Positions 41,881 to 50,484 are shown, counted from the stretch's first letter. The stretch: DNA of 55,604 bases from an uncultured Streptococcus sp. (GCF_905372115.1 NZ_CAJPNR010000011.1:1-55604), one strand, 5' to 3'. Notes: generated by a model from the sequence alone, not told the origin. Made by a program: numbers and translations.

Positions 41881-41899
41881 TTATAAAAAAGGAGTTTCT

Positions 41900-42331
41900 A
41901 TGGATACAAAATTCTCAGTGGCTTTGCATATCTTGACAATGATTAGTGAGAGTAGGGAGACTTTGAGTTCGCAAAACTTAGCGACGAGTGTAGGAACTAA
42001 TTCTAGCTATATCCGAAAAGTCATTACCTTGTTGAAAAATGCAGGTTTGATTATTTCTCATCAAGGTAAATCGGGCTACCAACTCGGCAAAATTCCTAAG
42101 AAGATGAGTTTACTTGAGATTTATTATGCGACCCAAGAAGTTAAGCACATTAGTTTGTTTCAAATGCATCAGAACGCTAATCAAGAATGTCCTGTCGGAC
42201 AAAATATTCAAGAGGCAGTATCGCCGATTTTTGCTAGTGCAGAAGCTCAACTAGAAAAGGCATTGCGCCATCAAACATTAGATGATGTCATCAATAATTT
42301 ATATAAAACAGCTAATCAAGTTCGAAACTGA
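41900..42331 (+). CDS. Rrf2-family transcriptional regulator
   Basis: 143 aa from ATG 41900 (GGAG 8 nt upstream; the earlier in-frame start lies in the promoter). MDTKFSVALHILTMISES, NLATSVGTNSSYIRKVITLLKNAGLI (HTH) and GKSGYQLGKIPKKMSLLEIY (wing) are typical. Unlike FeS Rrf2 members with three cysteines, it has a single Cys in QECPVGQNI, as in YwnA-like redox- or electrophile-sensing members. The operator near its own promoter and the matching box before the next gene point to repression of itself and the two downstream genes. Confidence 0.87.
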   Translation: MDTKFSVALHILTMISESRETLSSQNLATSVGTNSSYIRKVITLLKNAGLIISHQGKSGYQLGKIPKKMSLLEIYYATQEVKHISLFQMHQNANQECPVGQNIQEAVSPIFASAEAQLEKALRHQTLDDVINNLYKTANQVRN

Positions 42332-42367
42332 CTTGTAAAATCTTAGTTTTAAAAACAAAAATACAGT

Positions 42368-42386
42368 CTTGCACTTGATGCAAAGA
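42368..42386. promoter_or_regulatory. Operator palindrome 2
   Basis: TCTTGCACTTGATGCAAAG lies 26 bp before the oxidoreductase ATG and aligns with palindrome 1 without gaps, sharing the TCTTGnAnnnGATnCAA frame. Confidence 0.55.
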
Positions 42387-42412
42387 AGATAAAGGATAGA
42401 AAAGAGATTATA

Positions 42413-43414
42413 ATGAAAGCAGCACTACATATAAAATATGACAAAAAGAACATCAACCTTACGATAACAGAAATAGCAAAGCCTATCATTACAGATAATC
42501 AAGTTTTGGTTAAGGTCACTGCAGCGGGAGTCAATCCTTTGGACAATATGATTTCCCGAGGAGAAGTTAAGATGATTGTTCCTTACAAATTGCCGCAAAC
42601 AGCTGGAAATGAAGTTGTTGGAGTTATTGAAGAACTTGGAAGCCGTGTCAGCAACTTCAAGCTTGGCGACCGTGTTTTTGCTCGACTCCCACTTGATCAT
42701 ATCGGAGCTTTTGCAGAATATGTTGCCGTAGATAGTGAAGCCTTGGCAAAAGCCCCAGAATATTTGACAGACATAGAAGCAGCTGCGATGCCTTTGACGG
42801 CTTTGACTATTATGCAAGCTCTTGAGCTTATGGGAGCTCAAGCTGGTAAAACAATCTTCATCTCTGGAGGTACAGGTGGTGTTGGTGGCATGGCGATTCC
42901 TATTGCTAAAGCAAAAGGCTTGAAGGTCATCACGAATGGTGCTGCCGTTAACGCTGAGCGTGTCTTGAAACTGGGGGCAGATCGCTTTATTGATTACAAG
43001 ACGGAGGATTATACAAAAACTGTCAGCGATGTGGACTATGTTTTGGATACACTTGGTGGTGCTGAAACAGAGAAGCAAATGTCTATCATGAAAAAAGGCG
43101 GACACTTGGTTTCTCTTCGAGCGATGCCAAATGGTGCTTTTGCTAAACGCATGAACTTGCCAAAATGGAAACAAATCTTGCTAGGACTTGCTGGTCGTAA
43201 GTTTGATAAGATGGCTGAGAAGTATGGTGTTCATTATCATTTTATCTTTGTTGAAAGTAATGGTGCCCAATTACAAGAAGTAGTAGATATTTTTAGTAAA
43301 CTTGAAATCAAACCATCTATCGATACAGTTTACTCGTTTGATGAGGTGAATGCTGCTCTCGACAAGGTTGCGAATGGACGTTCACGTGGGAAAACAGTTC
43401 TCAGCTTTGAATAA
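42413..43414 (+). CDS. MDR-family NADPH-dependent quinone/enal oxidoreductase
   Basis: 333 aa. GroES-like N-terminal part (VTAAGVNPLDNMISRG, ETVG-type AGNEVVGVIEELG, FKLGDRVFARL) and a Rossmann part with SGGTGGVGGMAIPIAKAKG and LKLGADRFIDYKTED. No zinc-ligand cysteines are seen, so it belongs with the zinc-free quinone oxidoreductases/enoyl reductases. In this context (single-Cys Rrf2 regulator before it) it probably detoxifies quinones or reactive carbonyls. Part of a cassette with the next hydrolase, 14 bp downstream. Confidence 0.88.
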   Translation: MKAALHIKYDKKNINLTITEIAKPIITDNQVLVKVTAAGVNPLDNMISRGEVKMIVPYKLPQTAGNEVVGVIEELGSRVSNFKLGDRVFARLPLDHIGAFAEYVAVDSEALAKAPEYLTDIEAAAMPLTALTIMQALELMGAQAGKTIFISGGTGGVGGMAIPIAKAKGLKVITNGAAVNAERVLKLGADRFIDYKTEDYTKTVSDVDYVLDTLGGAETEKQMSIMKKGGHLVSLRAMPNGAFAKRMNLPKWKQILLGLAGRKFDKMAEKYGVHYHFIFVESNGAQLQEVVDIFSKLEIKPSIDTVYSFDEVNAALDKVANGRSRGKTVLSFE

Positions 43415-43428
43415 TTAGAAAGAAGTTT

Positions 43429-44265
43429 ATGTCTTACATTACAACAAAAAATCAATACATCTCTGTTGCCGGCAATCAAATTGCTTATCGTGAACTTAGC
43501 AAGGGTAAGTCTGACTTTCCACTTGTTATGTTAGTTCACTTGGCTGCGACCTTGGACAATTGGGATCCAAAACTTTTAGATTTGATTTCGAAAGAGCATC
43601 ATGTCCTTGTCTTAGACCTACCAGGTGTTGGGGCAAGTCAGGGAAAAGTTGCAACGACTATCCAAGGCATGGCAGAGCAAACCATCGCCATTATAAGTGA
43701 TTTAGGTTACAATCGTATCAACCTTTTAGGACTATCTATGGGCGGCATGATTGCTCAAGAAATAGTTCGTATGGATTCTGATTTGGTTAATTGTCTTATT
43801 TTGGCAGGAACTGGTCCTCGAGGTGGATTTGAAATGGATAAGGTTACCGGAAAAACATTCAAATATATGTTTAAAGCTGCCCTTGAGCGTATTGACCCAA
43901 AACGCTATATTTTTTACAATCATGATGAGCAAGATAAAGTAGAAGCTTTGAAGGTTTTAGATCGTATGGGCGCGCGGACTGAGCAATTTAAGGATAAAGA
44001 CATGAAAATTTCTGGTTTCTTAACGCAGCTCAAGGCAATCAAGGCTTGGGGCCAAGCTCCACAAGACGATCTGAAATATATCACTCAACCAACCTTAATT
44101 GTGAATGGTGATAAGGATATGCAGGTCCCAACAGAAAATTCTTATGCTATGCATGAAAAGGTAGAAGGAAGCAAACTTCTTATCTATCCAAATGCTGGAC
44201 ATGGTTCCATTTTCCAATATGCAGATGAATTCTCAAAGGAATTATTGAGGTTTTTGGCAGCATAA
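43429..44265 (+). CDS. Alpha/beta hydrolase
   Basis: 278 aa. Nucleophile elbow GLSMGGMIA (Ser in G-x-S-x-G, ~residue 102), oxyanion region VMLVHLAATLDNWDP (here HLAA rather than HGG), acid region NGDKDMQVP and catalytic His in NAGHGSIFQY. Soluble, no signal peptide. The start follows the oxidoreductase by 14 bp, with GAAAG as ribosome-binding site. Likely acts on the same class of compounds as the oxidoreductase; the reaction is unknown. Confidence 0.87.
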   Translation: MSYITTKNQYISVAGNQIAYRELSKGKSDFPLVMLVHLAATLDNWDPKLLDLISKEHHVLVLDLPGVGASQGKVATTIQGMAEQTIAIISDLGYNRINLLGLSMGGMIAQEIVRMDSDLVNCLILAGTGPRGGFEMDKVTGKTFKYMFKAALERIDPKRYIFYNHDEQDKVEALKVLDRMGARTEQFKDKDMKISGFLTQLKAIKAWGQAPQDDLKYITQPTLIVNGDKDMQVPTENSYAMHEKVEGSKLLIYPNAGHGSIFQYADEFSKELLRFLAA

Positions 44266-44309
44266 AATAGTCAAAATGCTAGGGTTAAAAAAAGGACATA
44301 GCAGCTTTC

Positions 44310-44344
44310 ATACAAGATAAAAGACTGGGTGACCGGTCTTTTTT
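44310..44344. repeat. Direct repeat copy 2, downstream of the hydrolase gene
   Basis: 35 bp matching 41714-41748 with two mismatches, including the AGACTGGGTGACCGGTCT hairpin and T-run. Here it is a terminator for the cassette, although the sequence originally belongs to the smpB 3' end. Confidence 0.8.
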
Positions 44345-44416
44345 AGTATGCAACTCTGACTTTTGATTTATGCTATAATGGAAAGGATGAGGTTTGAGGA
44401 TGACCACTTTTGGTGA

Positions 44417-45460
44417 ATGATTGATGAAAAAAAGTGGAATGACTCCGAGGACTATCAAAATAAATGGCTAGATGAATTAAAAACTGGTGGTAAGCAAATG
44501 AAACTCAATAAAAAATTTTTCATATTTCTTGGAGGACTTCTTCTGACTTTAGTAGTTCTTTTCGCCTTTTTAGTAGGTGGGCGAAAAAAAGAGTATGATA
44601 AAGAAGACTATAATGTTGATCAAATAGAGTTGTTCAGTCAAAACAAATATGTATTGGTTACTAGCAGAAATGATGGTTTTTTCAATTATGGACAGAATTA
44701 TATAACAGATTTCAAGTATAATATTCTTACTGAAGAGGATGGCTTAACGTCGTCTAAAGTTAGTAAAGAGGAATATTTCAAAATCAAGATTTATAATTTG
44801 CAGGATCCATCTAAAATAACTAGTAAGGAAGTCAATGTCTACGATTTGTTAGGACAAGAGAATACTTATAGGCTTAAGCAAATTCGAGCACAATTTACAA
44901 GGAACGGAAAAGAATTTCTAACTTTTAGTATGCACTCGTATGAAAAAGGGAAACCGGAGAAAATCAAATATTTTATTCTAGCATTGGAGTCAGGAAAAAT
45001 TGAAAAAGAGATGTCAGAAAAAGAGATTAATCTACTTTTAGATCAGAAGGATACTAGAACTTATATGAGAGGAACAATGTATAAGTCTATGGATCTTGTA
45101 AGAGGTGGAATAGGAGATCAGATTAATAACGCACTATTAAAGTATGGTATGGAGTATGTTTCTGGCTACATAATACCATCGTATAAAATAGGTGATTATG
45201 TAGAAGTTTCAGGTACTAATTTTGCTAAGATTTATCCTGAAATTGCGAAAAAAATGAGAGACATGAATAAAATCTATTTCCGTCCAGACCAATACAATGA
45301 GGAGGAATGGTTTAATGATTTAATTCATTGGTTTGCGCCCGAAGGTCAGGATGTAATGGAACTTTATGCCACAGATGAAACAAGTGGAGAAAAAACACAG
45401 ATTCGATCTTTTAATGATTTCAAGCAGTGGGTTGAAACCCATCCACAAAAAGAAAAATAG
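44417..45460 (+). CDS. Membrane-anchored protein of unknown function, paralogue A
   Basis: 347 aa. A ~35-residue charged cytosolic tail, one membrane helix (FFIFLGGLLLTLVVLFAFLVG, ~33-52) and an extracytoplasmic domain of ~290 residues without Cys or LPXTG. A shorter start at ATG 44498 (KLNKKFFIFLGG) is possible. An extended -10 TGCTATAAT lies about 40 bp upstream. Blocks YFKIKIYNL, FTRNGKEFLTF, NKIYFRPDQYNEEEWFNDL and RSFNDFKQWVETH line up with similar blocks in the next protein of the same length. I do not recognise the fold. Confidence 0.7.
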   Translation: MIDEKKWNDSEDYQNKWLDELKTGGKQMKLNKKFFIFLGGLLLTLVVLFAFLVGGRKKEYDKEDYNVDQIELFSQNKYVLVTSRNDGFFNYGQNYITDFKYNILTEEDGLTSSKVSKEEYFKIKIYNLQDPSKITSKEVNVYDLLGQENTYRLKQIRAQFTRNGKEFLTFSMHSYEKGKPEKIKYFILALESGKIEKEMSEKEINLLLDQKDTRTYMRGTMYKSMDLVRGGIGDQINNALLKYGMEYVSGYIIPSYKIGDYVEVSGTNFAKIYPEIAKKMRDMNKIYFRPDQYNEEEWFNDLIHWFAPEGQDVMELYATDETSGEKTQIRSFNDFKQWVETHPQKEK

Positions 45461-45485
45461 AAACAACAAGAAGAAAGGTAAAAAA

Positions 45486-46529
45486 ATGATAAGAAAACTA
45501 TTGTTAAGTCTTCTTTCTTTAGCGGTCTTGGGACTTGCCATATTTGCTTGGCAGTGTCATTTAAAACAAGATCAGCTTCAAAAAGCCAAGGAAGAAAGAG
45601 AAACTTATGAATCCTTAAATTATTATACAGGGACTTTTACAATTGATGATTATTCTTTTCTTGAAAATGGTACAGGGGTAGTGGTTCATTGGAAATCAGA
45701 AAATCCAGAGGAAGATGCCTTAGTTCGCAAGTATGCTACTCTGAAAAACGCAGATGAACCAGTGCAAGTGACACGTGGTGCGCGTAATGCCAACTATATT
45801 GTTCGAGAGAACATGAAGCTTCCTTCAGGACCGAATTATCTTGATAAAAAAAATGAAGGTAACTATTATACCTTATCCATTTACCATATTAAGAATCAAC
45901 AGTTAGAAGGTTATAAAGAAGATTTGTATAAATTAGTTTCAGACTATAATTCTAAATATTTACCTAGAGGAATACTGGAAACATTAACTGTCATTGATGG
46001 AAATAATTATTTGTCTATTCTTGCCTCTGAGTCTGGGGAACATGATAAGTTTCAAACTCTTTGGTACAATCTTGATACACGAAAAATTGAATGGGAAGAT
46101 AACAAGAAAGCAGAATACCAAAGTCCCACCTTTAATTTTAAACTAAATAGGCAACAATTTGATGAAAAGTTGGGGAATTTTAGATTTCCTATTTTATATC
46201 CTTTAGATGAAGCTGTGGATACAAGTTGGATTCGAAATATCTTGATGGCGCAAACAGACCCAAAGGCAGCGGCATTATTGGAAAAAACGAACTCTCAACT
46301 TTATATACTTGATAAGAGCGTTAAAGACTATCTAGAGTTTTATAGTCTGTTAGTTCCTTCGAATACAGACTTATATGAAGGTGTGATTCCAGCAAGTATC
46401 AGTAAAGATGGATTGGAACATCCTTTTAACTCTAAAGAGGAATTCAACCAGTTTTATGATGAGAGTAAGGATAAGGAATTAATGAAACAAAAACAGAATA
46501 AATCAATTTTACAAGAAAGGGTATACTGA
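45486..46529 (+). CDS. Membrane-anchored protein of unknown function, paralogue B
   Basis: 347 aa from ATG 45486, with AAAGG 8 nt upstream. Membrane helix LLLSLLSLAVLGLAIFAW (~5-22), then an extracytoplasmic domain. Corresponding blocks to protein A are YYTLSIYHI, VIDGNNYLSILA, SQLYILDKSVKDYLEFYSLL and NSKEEFNQFYDES, in the same order and spacing, suggesting an ancient tandem duplication. The helix end contains a Cys (WQCH) but not a proper lipobox. 25 bp after protein A; certainly one operon. Confidence 0.7.
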   Translation: MIRKLLLSLLSLAVLGLAIFAWQCHLKQDQLQKAKEERETYESLNYYTGTFTIDDYSFLENGTGVVVHWKSENPEEDALVRKYATLKNADEPVQVTRGARNANYIVRENMKLPSGPNYLDKKNEGNYYTLSIYHIKNQQLEGYKEDLYKLVSDYNSKYLPRGILETLTVIDGNNYLSILASESGEHDKFQTLWYNLDTRKIEWEDNKKAEYQSPTFNFKLNRQQFDEKLGNFRFPILYPLDEAVDTSWIRNILMAQTDPKAAALLEKTNSQLYILDKSVKDYLEFYSLLVPSNTDLYEGVIPASISKDGLEHPFNSKEEFNQFYDESKDKELMKQKQNKSILQERVY

Positions 46530-46645
46530 TGAGTCGTAAAGAGATAGATGCTGAAAAGTAAAAGAAAGTAAACTTCCTATGTGAGAAAGAACTGGCTGAT
46601 TGACCAGTTCTTTCTTTTTGCAGGGAAGTCCGTTCGATTTGCCAC

Positions 46646-46674
46646 TTGTCAAGTCTGTACTTTTCGAGTATGAT
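46646..46674 (+). promoter_or_regulatory. Promoter of the tehB-like gene
   Basis: TTGTCA (46646-46651), 17 bp spacer, TATGAT (46669-46674). Confidence 0.55.
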
Positions 46675-46723
46675 AAAGACAGTTAGATTATTCGGAGCTT
46701 GGCTTTCAGAGAAAGGATTTTTT

Positions 46724-47587
46724 ATGACAGAAGAACTGCTAGCCTATAAACGCATGCCGCTGTGGACGGCTGAGACCATGCCAGAAGCGGTAAAGAGAAA
46801 GCATAATACCAAAGAGGGCACTTGGGGCAAAATTACTGTTCTCAAGGGACGTCTTAAGTTTGTCGAGATGTCAGAGGAAGGTAAGGAGCTAGCTGAGCAT
46901 ATCTTTGAGGCTGGTCAGGACAATCCTTTTGCCCATCCCCAAGCTTGGCATCGGGTCGAAGCCTTGACAGATGATGTGGAGTGGTATTTGGAATTTTACT
47001 GCCGGCCTGAGGATTATTTCCCTAAAAAATACGGCAGCAATCCAGTGCACTCAGAGGTTTTGGAAGCCATGCAGACAGTCCAGCCAGGGCGGGCTTTAGA
47101 TCTAGGCTGTGGTCAAGGGCGTAATGCTCTTTTTCTGGCCAAGCAAGGTTTTGAAGTGACGGCTGTAGATCAGAATGAGCTGGCACTGGAGATATTACGT
47201 AGCATTGTGGAGCAGGAGGATTTAGATCTGCCTGTGGGCAGCTACGACATCAACTCAGCTAGTCTGACCCAGACTTATGATTTGATCGTTTCCACCGTTG
47301 TACTTATGTTCCTGCAGGCGGAGCGGATTCCGGATATTATCCGTAATATGCAAGAGCATACAGCGCTTGGTGGCTACAATCTCATCGTCTGTGCTATGGA
47401 TACAGAAGACTTCCCATGCTCTGTTCCCTTTCCTTTTACTTTTAAGGAAGGCGAGCTTGCCGAGTATTACAAGGACTGGGAGCTGGTTAAGTACAATGAA
47501 AATCCTGGTCACCTCCATCGCCGTGATGAAAACGGCAATCGAATTCAGCTGCGCTTTGCGACGATGCTGGCTAAAAAGGTTCAGTAG
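46724..47587 (+). CDS. tehB: TehB-like SAM-dependent methyltransferase
   Basis: 287 aa from ATG 46724 (GAAAGGA upstream; the earlier in-frame start is in the promoter). N-terminal cupin-like DUF1971 domain (YKRMPLWTAETMPEAVKRKH ... GTWGKITVLKG, ~5-95) and a class I methyltransferase with ALDLGCGQGRNALFLAKQG (~125-143) and VTAVDQNELAL. The cupin-methyltransferase fusion is the long streptococcal/Haemophilus TehB form linked to tellurite resistance; the natural substrate is unsettled. Confidence 0.9.
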   Translation: MTEELLAYKRMPLWTAETMPEAVKRKHNTKEGTWGKITVLKGRLKFVEMSEEGKELAEHIFEAGQDNPFAHPQAWHRVEALTDDVEWYLEFYCRPEDYFPKKYGSNPVHSEVLEAMQTVQPGRALDLGCGQGRNALFLAKQGFEVTAVDQNELALEILRSIVEQEDLDLPVGSYDINSASLTQTYDLIVSTVVLMFLQAERIPDIIRNMQEHTALGGYNLIVCAMDTEDFPCSVPFPFTFKEGELAEYYKDWELVKYNENPGHLHRRDENGNRIQLRFATMLAKKVQ

Positions 47588-47665
47588 AAGACAGTAGGAC
47601 AGAACTTGATTTTTTAAAATTTAGCTTGGCTCACTTATTTTGAGGCTCTGGTTTAAAAGGTCTGG

Positions 47666-47685
47666 GAGACAATTTAAATTGTCTC
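47666..47685. repeat. Perfect 20-bp palindrome after tehB
   Basis: GAGACAATTTAAATTGTCTC is a perfect inverted repeat with no spacer, ~80 bp after the stop. Either a small terminator stem or a protein-binding site. Confidence 0.6.
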
Positions 47686-47716
47686 AGATTCAATATTTTT
47701 TGAACATAATAAAGCT

Positions 47717-47748
47717 AGACTGAGGCATTTTTGTCTCAGTCTTTTTTT
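47717..47748 (+). terminator. Terminator of tehB
   Basis: AGACTGAG / CTCAGTCT perfect stem, then seven Ts. Confidence 0.85.
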
Positions 47749-47981
47749 ATTTTAGTAAAAAACTTTAGAAATATTTTAGAATTTCTTTAGAAATATCTGA
47801 AGTTTGGAGGCTATACTAGAAAGTGCAAGGAGGAGAGAAAAGAGCTGGAAACAACAGGACAGCTGATAGAAACTTTAGTTTTTCTTTAAGCGTGACTCTA
47901 GACCAGATCACTTTTAAAAGCAGACTAAAAGACCATATTTTCTCCTCTTGCGGCAATTTTTTCCAGACCTTCAGTTTTCTG

Positions 47982-48010
47982 TTGACGAGGAAAAAAGAAT
48001 ATGTTAAAGT
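47982..48010 (+). promoter_or_regulatory. Promoter of pepO
   Basis: TTGACG (47982-47987), 17 bp spacer, TAAAGT (48005-48010), about 55 bp before the ATG. Confidence 0.5.
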
Positions 48011-48066
48011 AAATGAGTAAAATAAAAAAGTCAATTATATTTTACTTAATATACAAGGAGGAACTC

Positions 48067-50082
48067 ATGAAGAAAAGAACAAAAATCATTCTAACTTCTA
48101 CGTTGACTGTGACCGGCCTAATCTTAGCTGCCGGTGGCTACTGGGCTTATAAGACCTTTGTCCCTCAGGAGACACCGATCGATAAGAATGCCACAGTGAG
48201 GACCAATTACTATCAAGCCATCAATAAAAAATGGCTGGAAAAGGCAGAGATTCCTAGCGATCAGCCGTCTAACGGTGTGTTTTATGAGCTGAACGAGCAG
48301 GTCAAGGACAAGATGAAGGCGGATGTCAAAAATCTAGTCTCTGGTAAAGAAGAGTCAACGATTGAAGGCATGCCTGAGTTTATCAAATACTACCAGCAAG
48401 CGACGGACTTCAAGCAGCGGGAAAAGGATGGCCTAGCCCCTCTCAAGTCCTATCTCAAGAAAATTGAAGACTTGTCCGATCTAAAGGACCTAGCTAGCAA
48501 GGCTGTTGACTGGGAAAAGCGTGGTCTAGCTCTGCCGTTTACTTTTGAAATTAGTTCTAACCTAGAAAATACCAATCAGAAACAAGTGAATCTGTCCAGT
48601 CCAAGTCTTATGCTGCCGGATAAGAGCTACTATGAAGATGAAGGTGCTAAGAAAAGGATGATGGATCCGCTGGAAAAAGCGTTCAAAGAAGCCTTTCAAA
48701 AGCTAGGCTATAGTGAAAAAGACAGTGAAAAGATCGTCAAAGAAGCCTTAGAATTTGATGGAGAATTGGCCAAGTATGCCCAAAGCAATGAAGAAGCTTC
48801 GGAAATTAAAAATCTCCACCATCCTAAGACAGCAGAAGACATCAATGCCTACTCTGATACCTTTAAGTTTCACGATATTATCAATGACTATCTGGGCCAG
48901 AAAGCTGGTGATGTCAATGTACCTAACCCTAAGTATTATGAAAATTTTGCCAAAGTAGTCAATGACAAGAACTTTGGCAAGCTCAAATCTTGGATGCTTG
49001 TGAAGCAGGCAGCATCAGCATCTAGTTTTCTAACCGATGACTATCGGCTGATTTTTGCAGAGTACCAAAAATCCTTGCAAGGTACTAAGGAAGCAACTTC
49101 AAAAGAAGATGCAGCATACAATCTGACAACAGGAACTTTTTCAGATGTCTTTAGTCTTTACTACGGACGCAAATATTTCGGTGAGGAAGCCAAGCAAGAA
49201 GTGACCCAAATGGTCAAGGATATCAAGGAAGTTTATCGGGAACGAATGTTGAAAAACGAATGGCTGTCAGAAGAAACCAAGCAGAAAGCAGTCAAGAAGC
49301 TGGATACCATGAAACTCTATATCGGCTATCCTGAAAAAGTTCGCGAAGTGACTAAGGCCTTAAAAGTAGATGATAAAAAATCCTTCTTTGAAAATGCAAT
49401 TGCTTTGAGTCAAGCAAAACATCAATATGATGTTGAGCACTTCTCTGAGCCAGTAGACAAGGACGAGTGGGTCATGCCTTCCTATGATATCAATGCTTAT
49501 TACTCACAGGAAAATAACAGTATCAACTTCCCAGCTGCAATCCTGCAGAATCCATTCTTTGATGTTAAGCAAGAGATGGAAAAGAACTACGGCGGTATCG
49601 GTATGGTTATTGGTCATGAGATTACTCACGCCTTCGACTCAAACGGTGCAAACTTTGATGAAGAGGGGAATTTGAACAATTGGTGGACAGAAGCAGATAA
49701 GAAAGCTTTTGACAAGAAAATTGAAGCTGTTATCAAGCAGTGGGATGGTATTGAAATCTACGGCGGCAAGGTCAACGGCAAGCTTACGGTAACAGAAAAT
49801 GTAGCCGATGCGGGTGGACTTTCAGCTACTCTCGAAGTTGTGAAAAAGAAATATCCAGATGCAGACTTGAAGAATTACTTTGAAAACTATGCCAATATCT
49901 GGAGAAGCAAGGCAAGTCTGCAATTCAATCAGCTTCTCCTGAAAGTCGATGTCCATGCTCCGTCCGAACTGCGGGTCAACCAGCAACTCAAAAATGTAGA
50001 GGCCTTCTATGAAACCTATCCAGAAATCAAAGAAGGTGATGCCATGTATCTGGCTCCAGATAAGCGGGTCAGCGTATGGTGA
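48067..50082 (+). CDS. pepO: M13-family endopeptidase PepO
   Basis: 671 aa zinc metalloendopeptidase. Start at ATG 48067 with AAGGAGGA 6 nt upstream; the earlier in-frame ATG has none. A membrane-spanning N-terminus (IILTSTLTVTGLILAAGGYW) should place the enzyme outside the cell, without a lipobox. Zinc site H517-E-I-T-H521 in VIGHEITHAFD, third ligand in ENVADAGGL, and closing VDVHAPSELRVN and DAMYLAPDKRVSVW of neprilysin-type enzymes. PepO in oral streptococci cleaves peptides and binds host plasminogen or fibronectin; that role here is inferred. Confidence 0.95.
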   Translation: MKKRTKIILTSTLTVTGLILAAGGYWAYKTFVPQETPIDKNATVRTNYYQAINKKWLEKAEIPSDQPSNGVFYELNEQVKDKMKADVKNLVSGKEESTIEGMPEFIKYYQQATDFKQREKDGLAPLKSYLKKIEDLSDLKDLASKAVDWEKRGLALPFTFEISSNLENTNQKQVNLSSPSLMLPDKSYYEDEGAKKRMMDPLEKAFKEAFQKLGYSEKDSEKIVKEALEFDGELAKYAQSNEEASEIKNLHHPKTAEDINAYSDTFKFHDIINDYLGQKAGDVNVPNPKYYENFAKVVNDKNFGKLKSWMLVKQAASASSFLTDDYRLIFAEYQKSLQGTKEATSKEDAAYNLTTGTFSDVFSLYYGRKYFGEEAKQEVTQMVKDIKEVYRERMLKNEWLSEETKQKAVKKLDTMKLYIGYPEKVREVTKALKVDDKKSFFENAIALSQAKHQYDVEHFSEPVDKDEWVMPSYDINAYYSQENNSINFPAAILQNPFFDVKQEMEKNYGGIGMVIGHEITHAFDSNGANFDEEGNLNNWWTEADKKAFDKKIEAVIKQWDGIEIYGGKVNGKLTVTENVADAGGLSATLEVVKKKYPDADLKNYFENYANIWRSKASLQFNQLLLKVDVHAPSELRVNQQLKNVEAFYETYPEIKEGDAMYLAPDKRVSVW

Positions 50083-50398
50083 GATTGCTTGTCTAGAGAA
50101 GACGGTAAAATAATCTAAGCTATGAAGCACAACCAGTTTGGTAATAGGAGAGAAGTTCATTCTTTTTCTCCTATCCATTCTTTCCTGCGACACTTGCGCG
50201 GCTGCGGGTTGTGCCTCCGCAGCCACGTGTCTTTAAAGTCAGATTTTATCTGGCTTTTTTCTTTTACAAAAAAATTTTTATGCAGCTTGATATACATCTA
50301 TGGAAATTTATACAAGAGGTTTGGAGGGGCTACTAGGTATAGAGCTAGAGTAATTTTTTCCTAGGGGAATTTATTCATTTTAAGCAGTAGAAGAAATT
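50083..50398. other. Intergenic region after pepO with three hairpins
   Basis: No gene is seen. ATAGGAGAGAAG pairs with CTTTTTCTCCTAT (about 50143-50173). A GC-rich hairpin GGCTGCGG / CCGCAGCC, flanked by GACAC / GTGTC (50188-50231), follows, and then the pepO terminator. The rest (50265-50398) is AT-rich with no clear element. Confidence 0.5.
50235..50262 (+). terminator. Terminator of pepO
   Basis: AAAGTCAGA / TCTGGCTTT stem with one G-T pair, followed by Ts. Confidence 0.75.
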
Positions 50399-50437
50399 TT
50401 GGAAACGCTTGCAACTATGGTAAGAGAATAGTATACT
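50399..50437 (+). promoter_or_regulatory. cre-overlapped promoter of C69 dipeptidase 1
   Basis: TTGGAAACGCTTGCA (50399-50413) is a full match to the CcpA box WTGNAANCGNWNNCW. Its last bases form the -35 TTGCAA (50409-50414), with a 17 bp spacer and -10 TATACT (50432-50437). Bound CcpA would exclude RNA polymerase. Confidence 0.75.
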
Positions 50438-50484
50438 AAATATGCGATAAATATTTTACCAATTAATATACAAAGGAGAAACTG

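Larger units (their letters stand above)
47588..48066 (+). other. Intergenic region between tehB and pepO
   Basis: No gene is evident, though a 65-codon frame opens with GTG at 47823 and lacks support. The stretch holds, in order, the 20-bp palindrome, a strong terminator, two 12-bp direct repeats (CTTTAGAAATAT at 47763 and 47785) followed by a TATACT at 47812-47817, an AGGAGGAG near 47829, and the pepO promoter at 47982-48010. The middle part could encode a small RNA or leader. Confidence 0.4.

Noticed and set aside
47823..48020. 65-codon frame starting with GTG between tehB and pepO
   Set aside because: The AGGAGGAG lies inside the frame, not before it, and the translation has no membrane, signal or conserved character.
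49822..50226. 134-codon minus-strand frame over the pepO 3' end
   Set aside because: Mostly the antisense of pepO; the alanine-rich start comes from the GC-rich hairpin.
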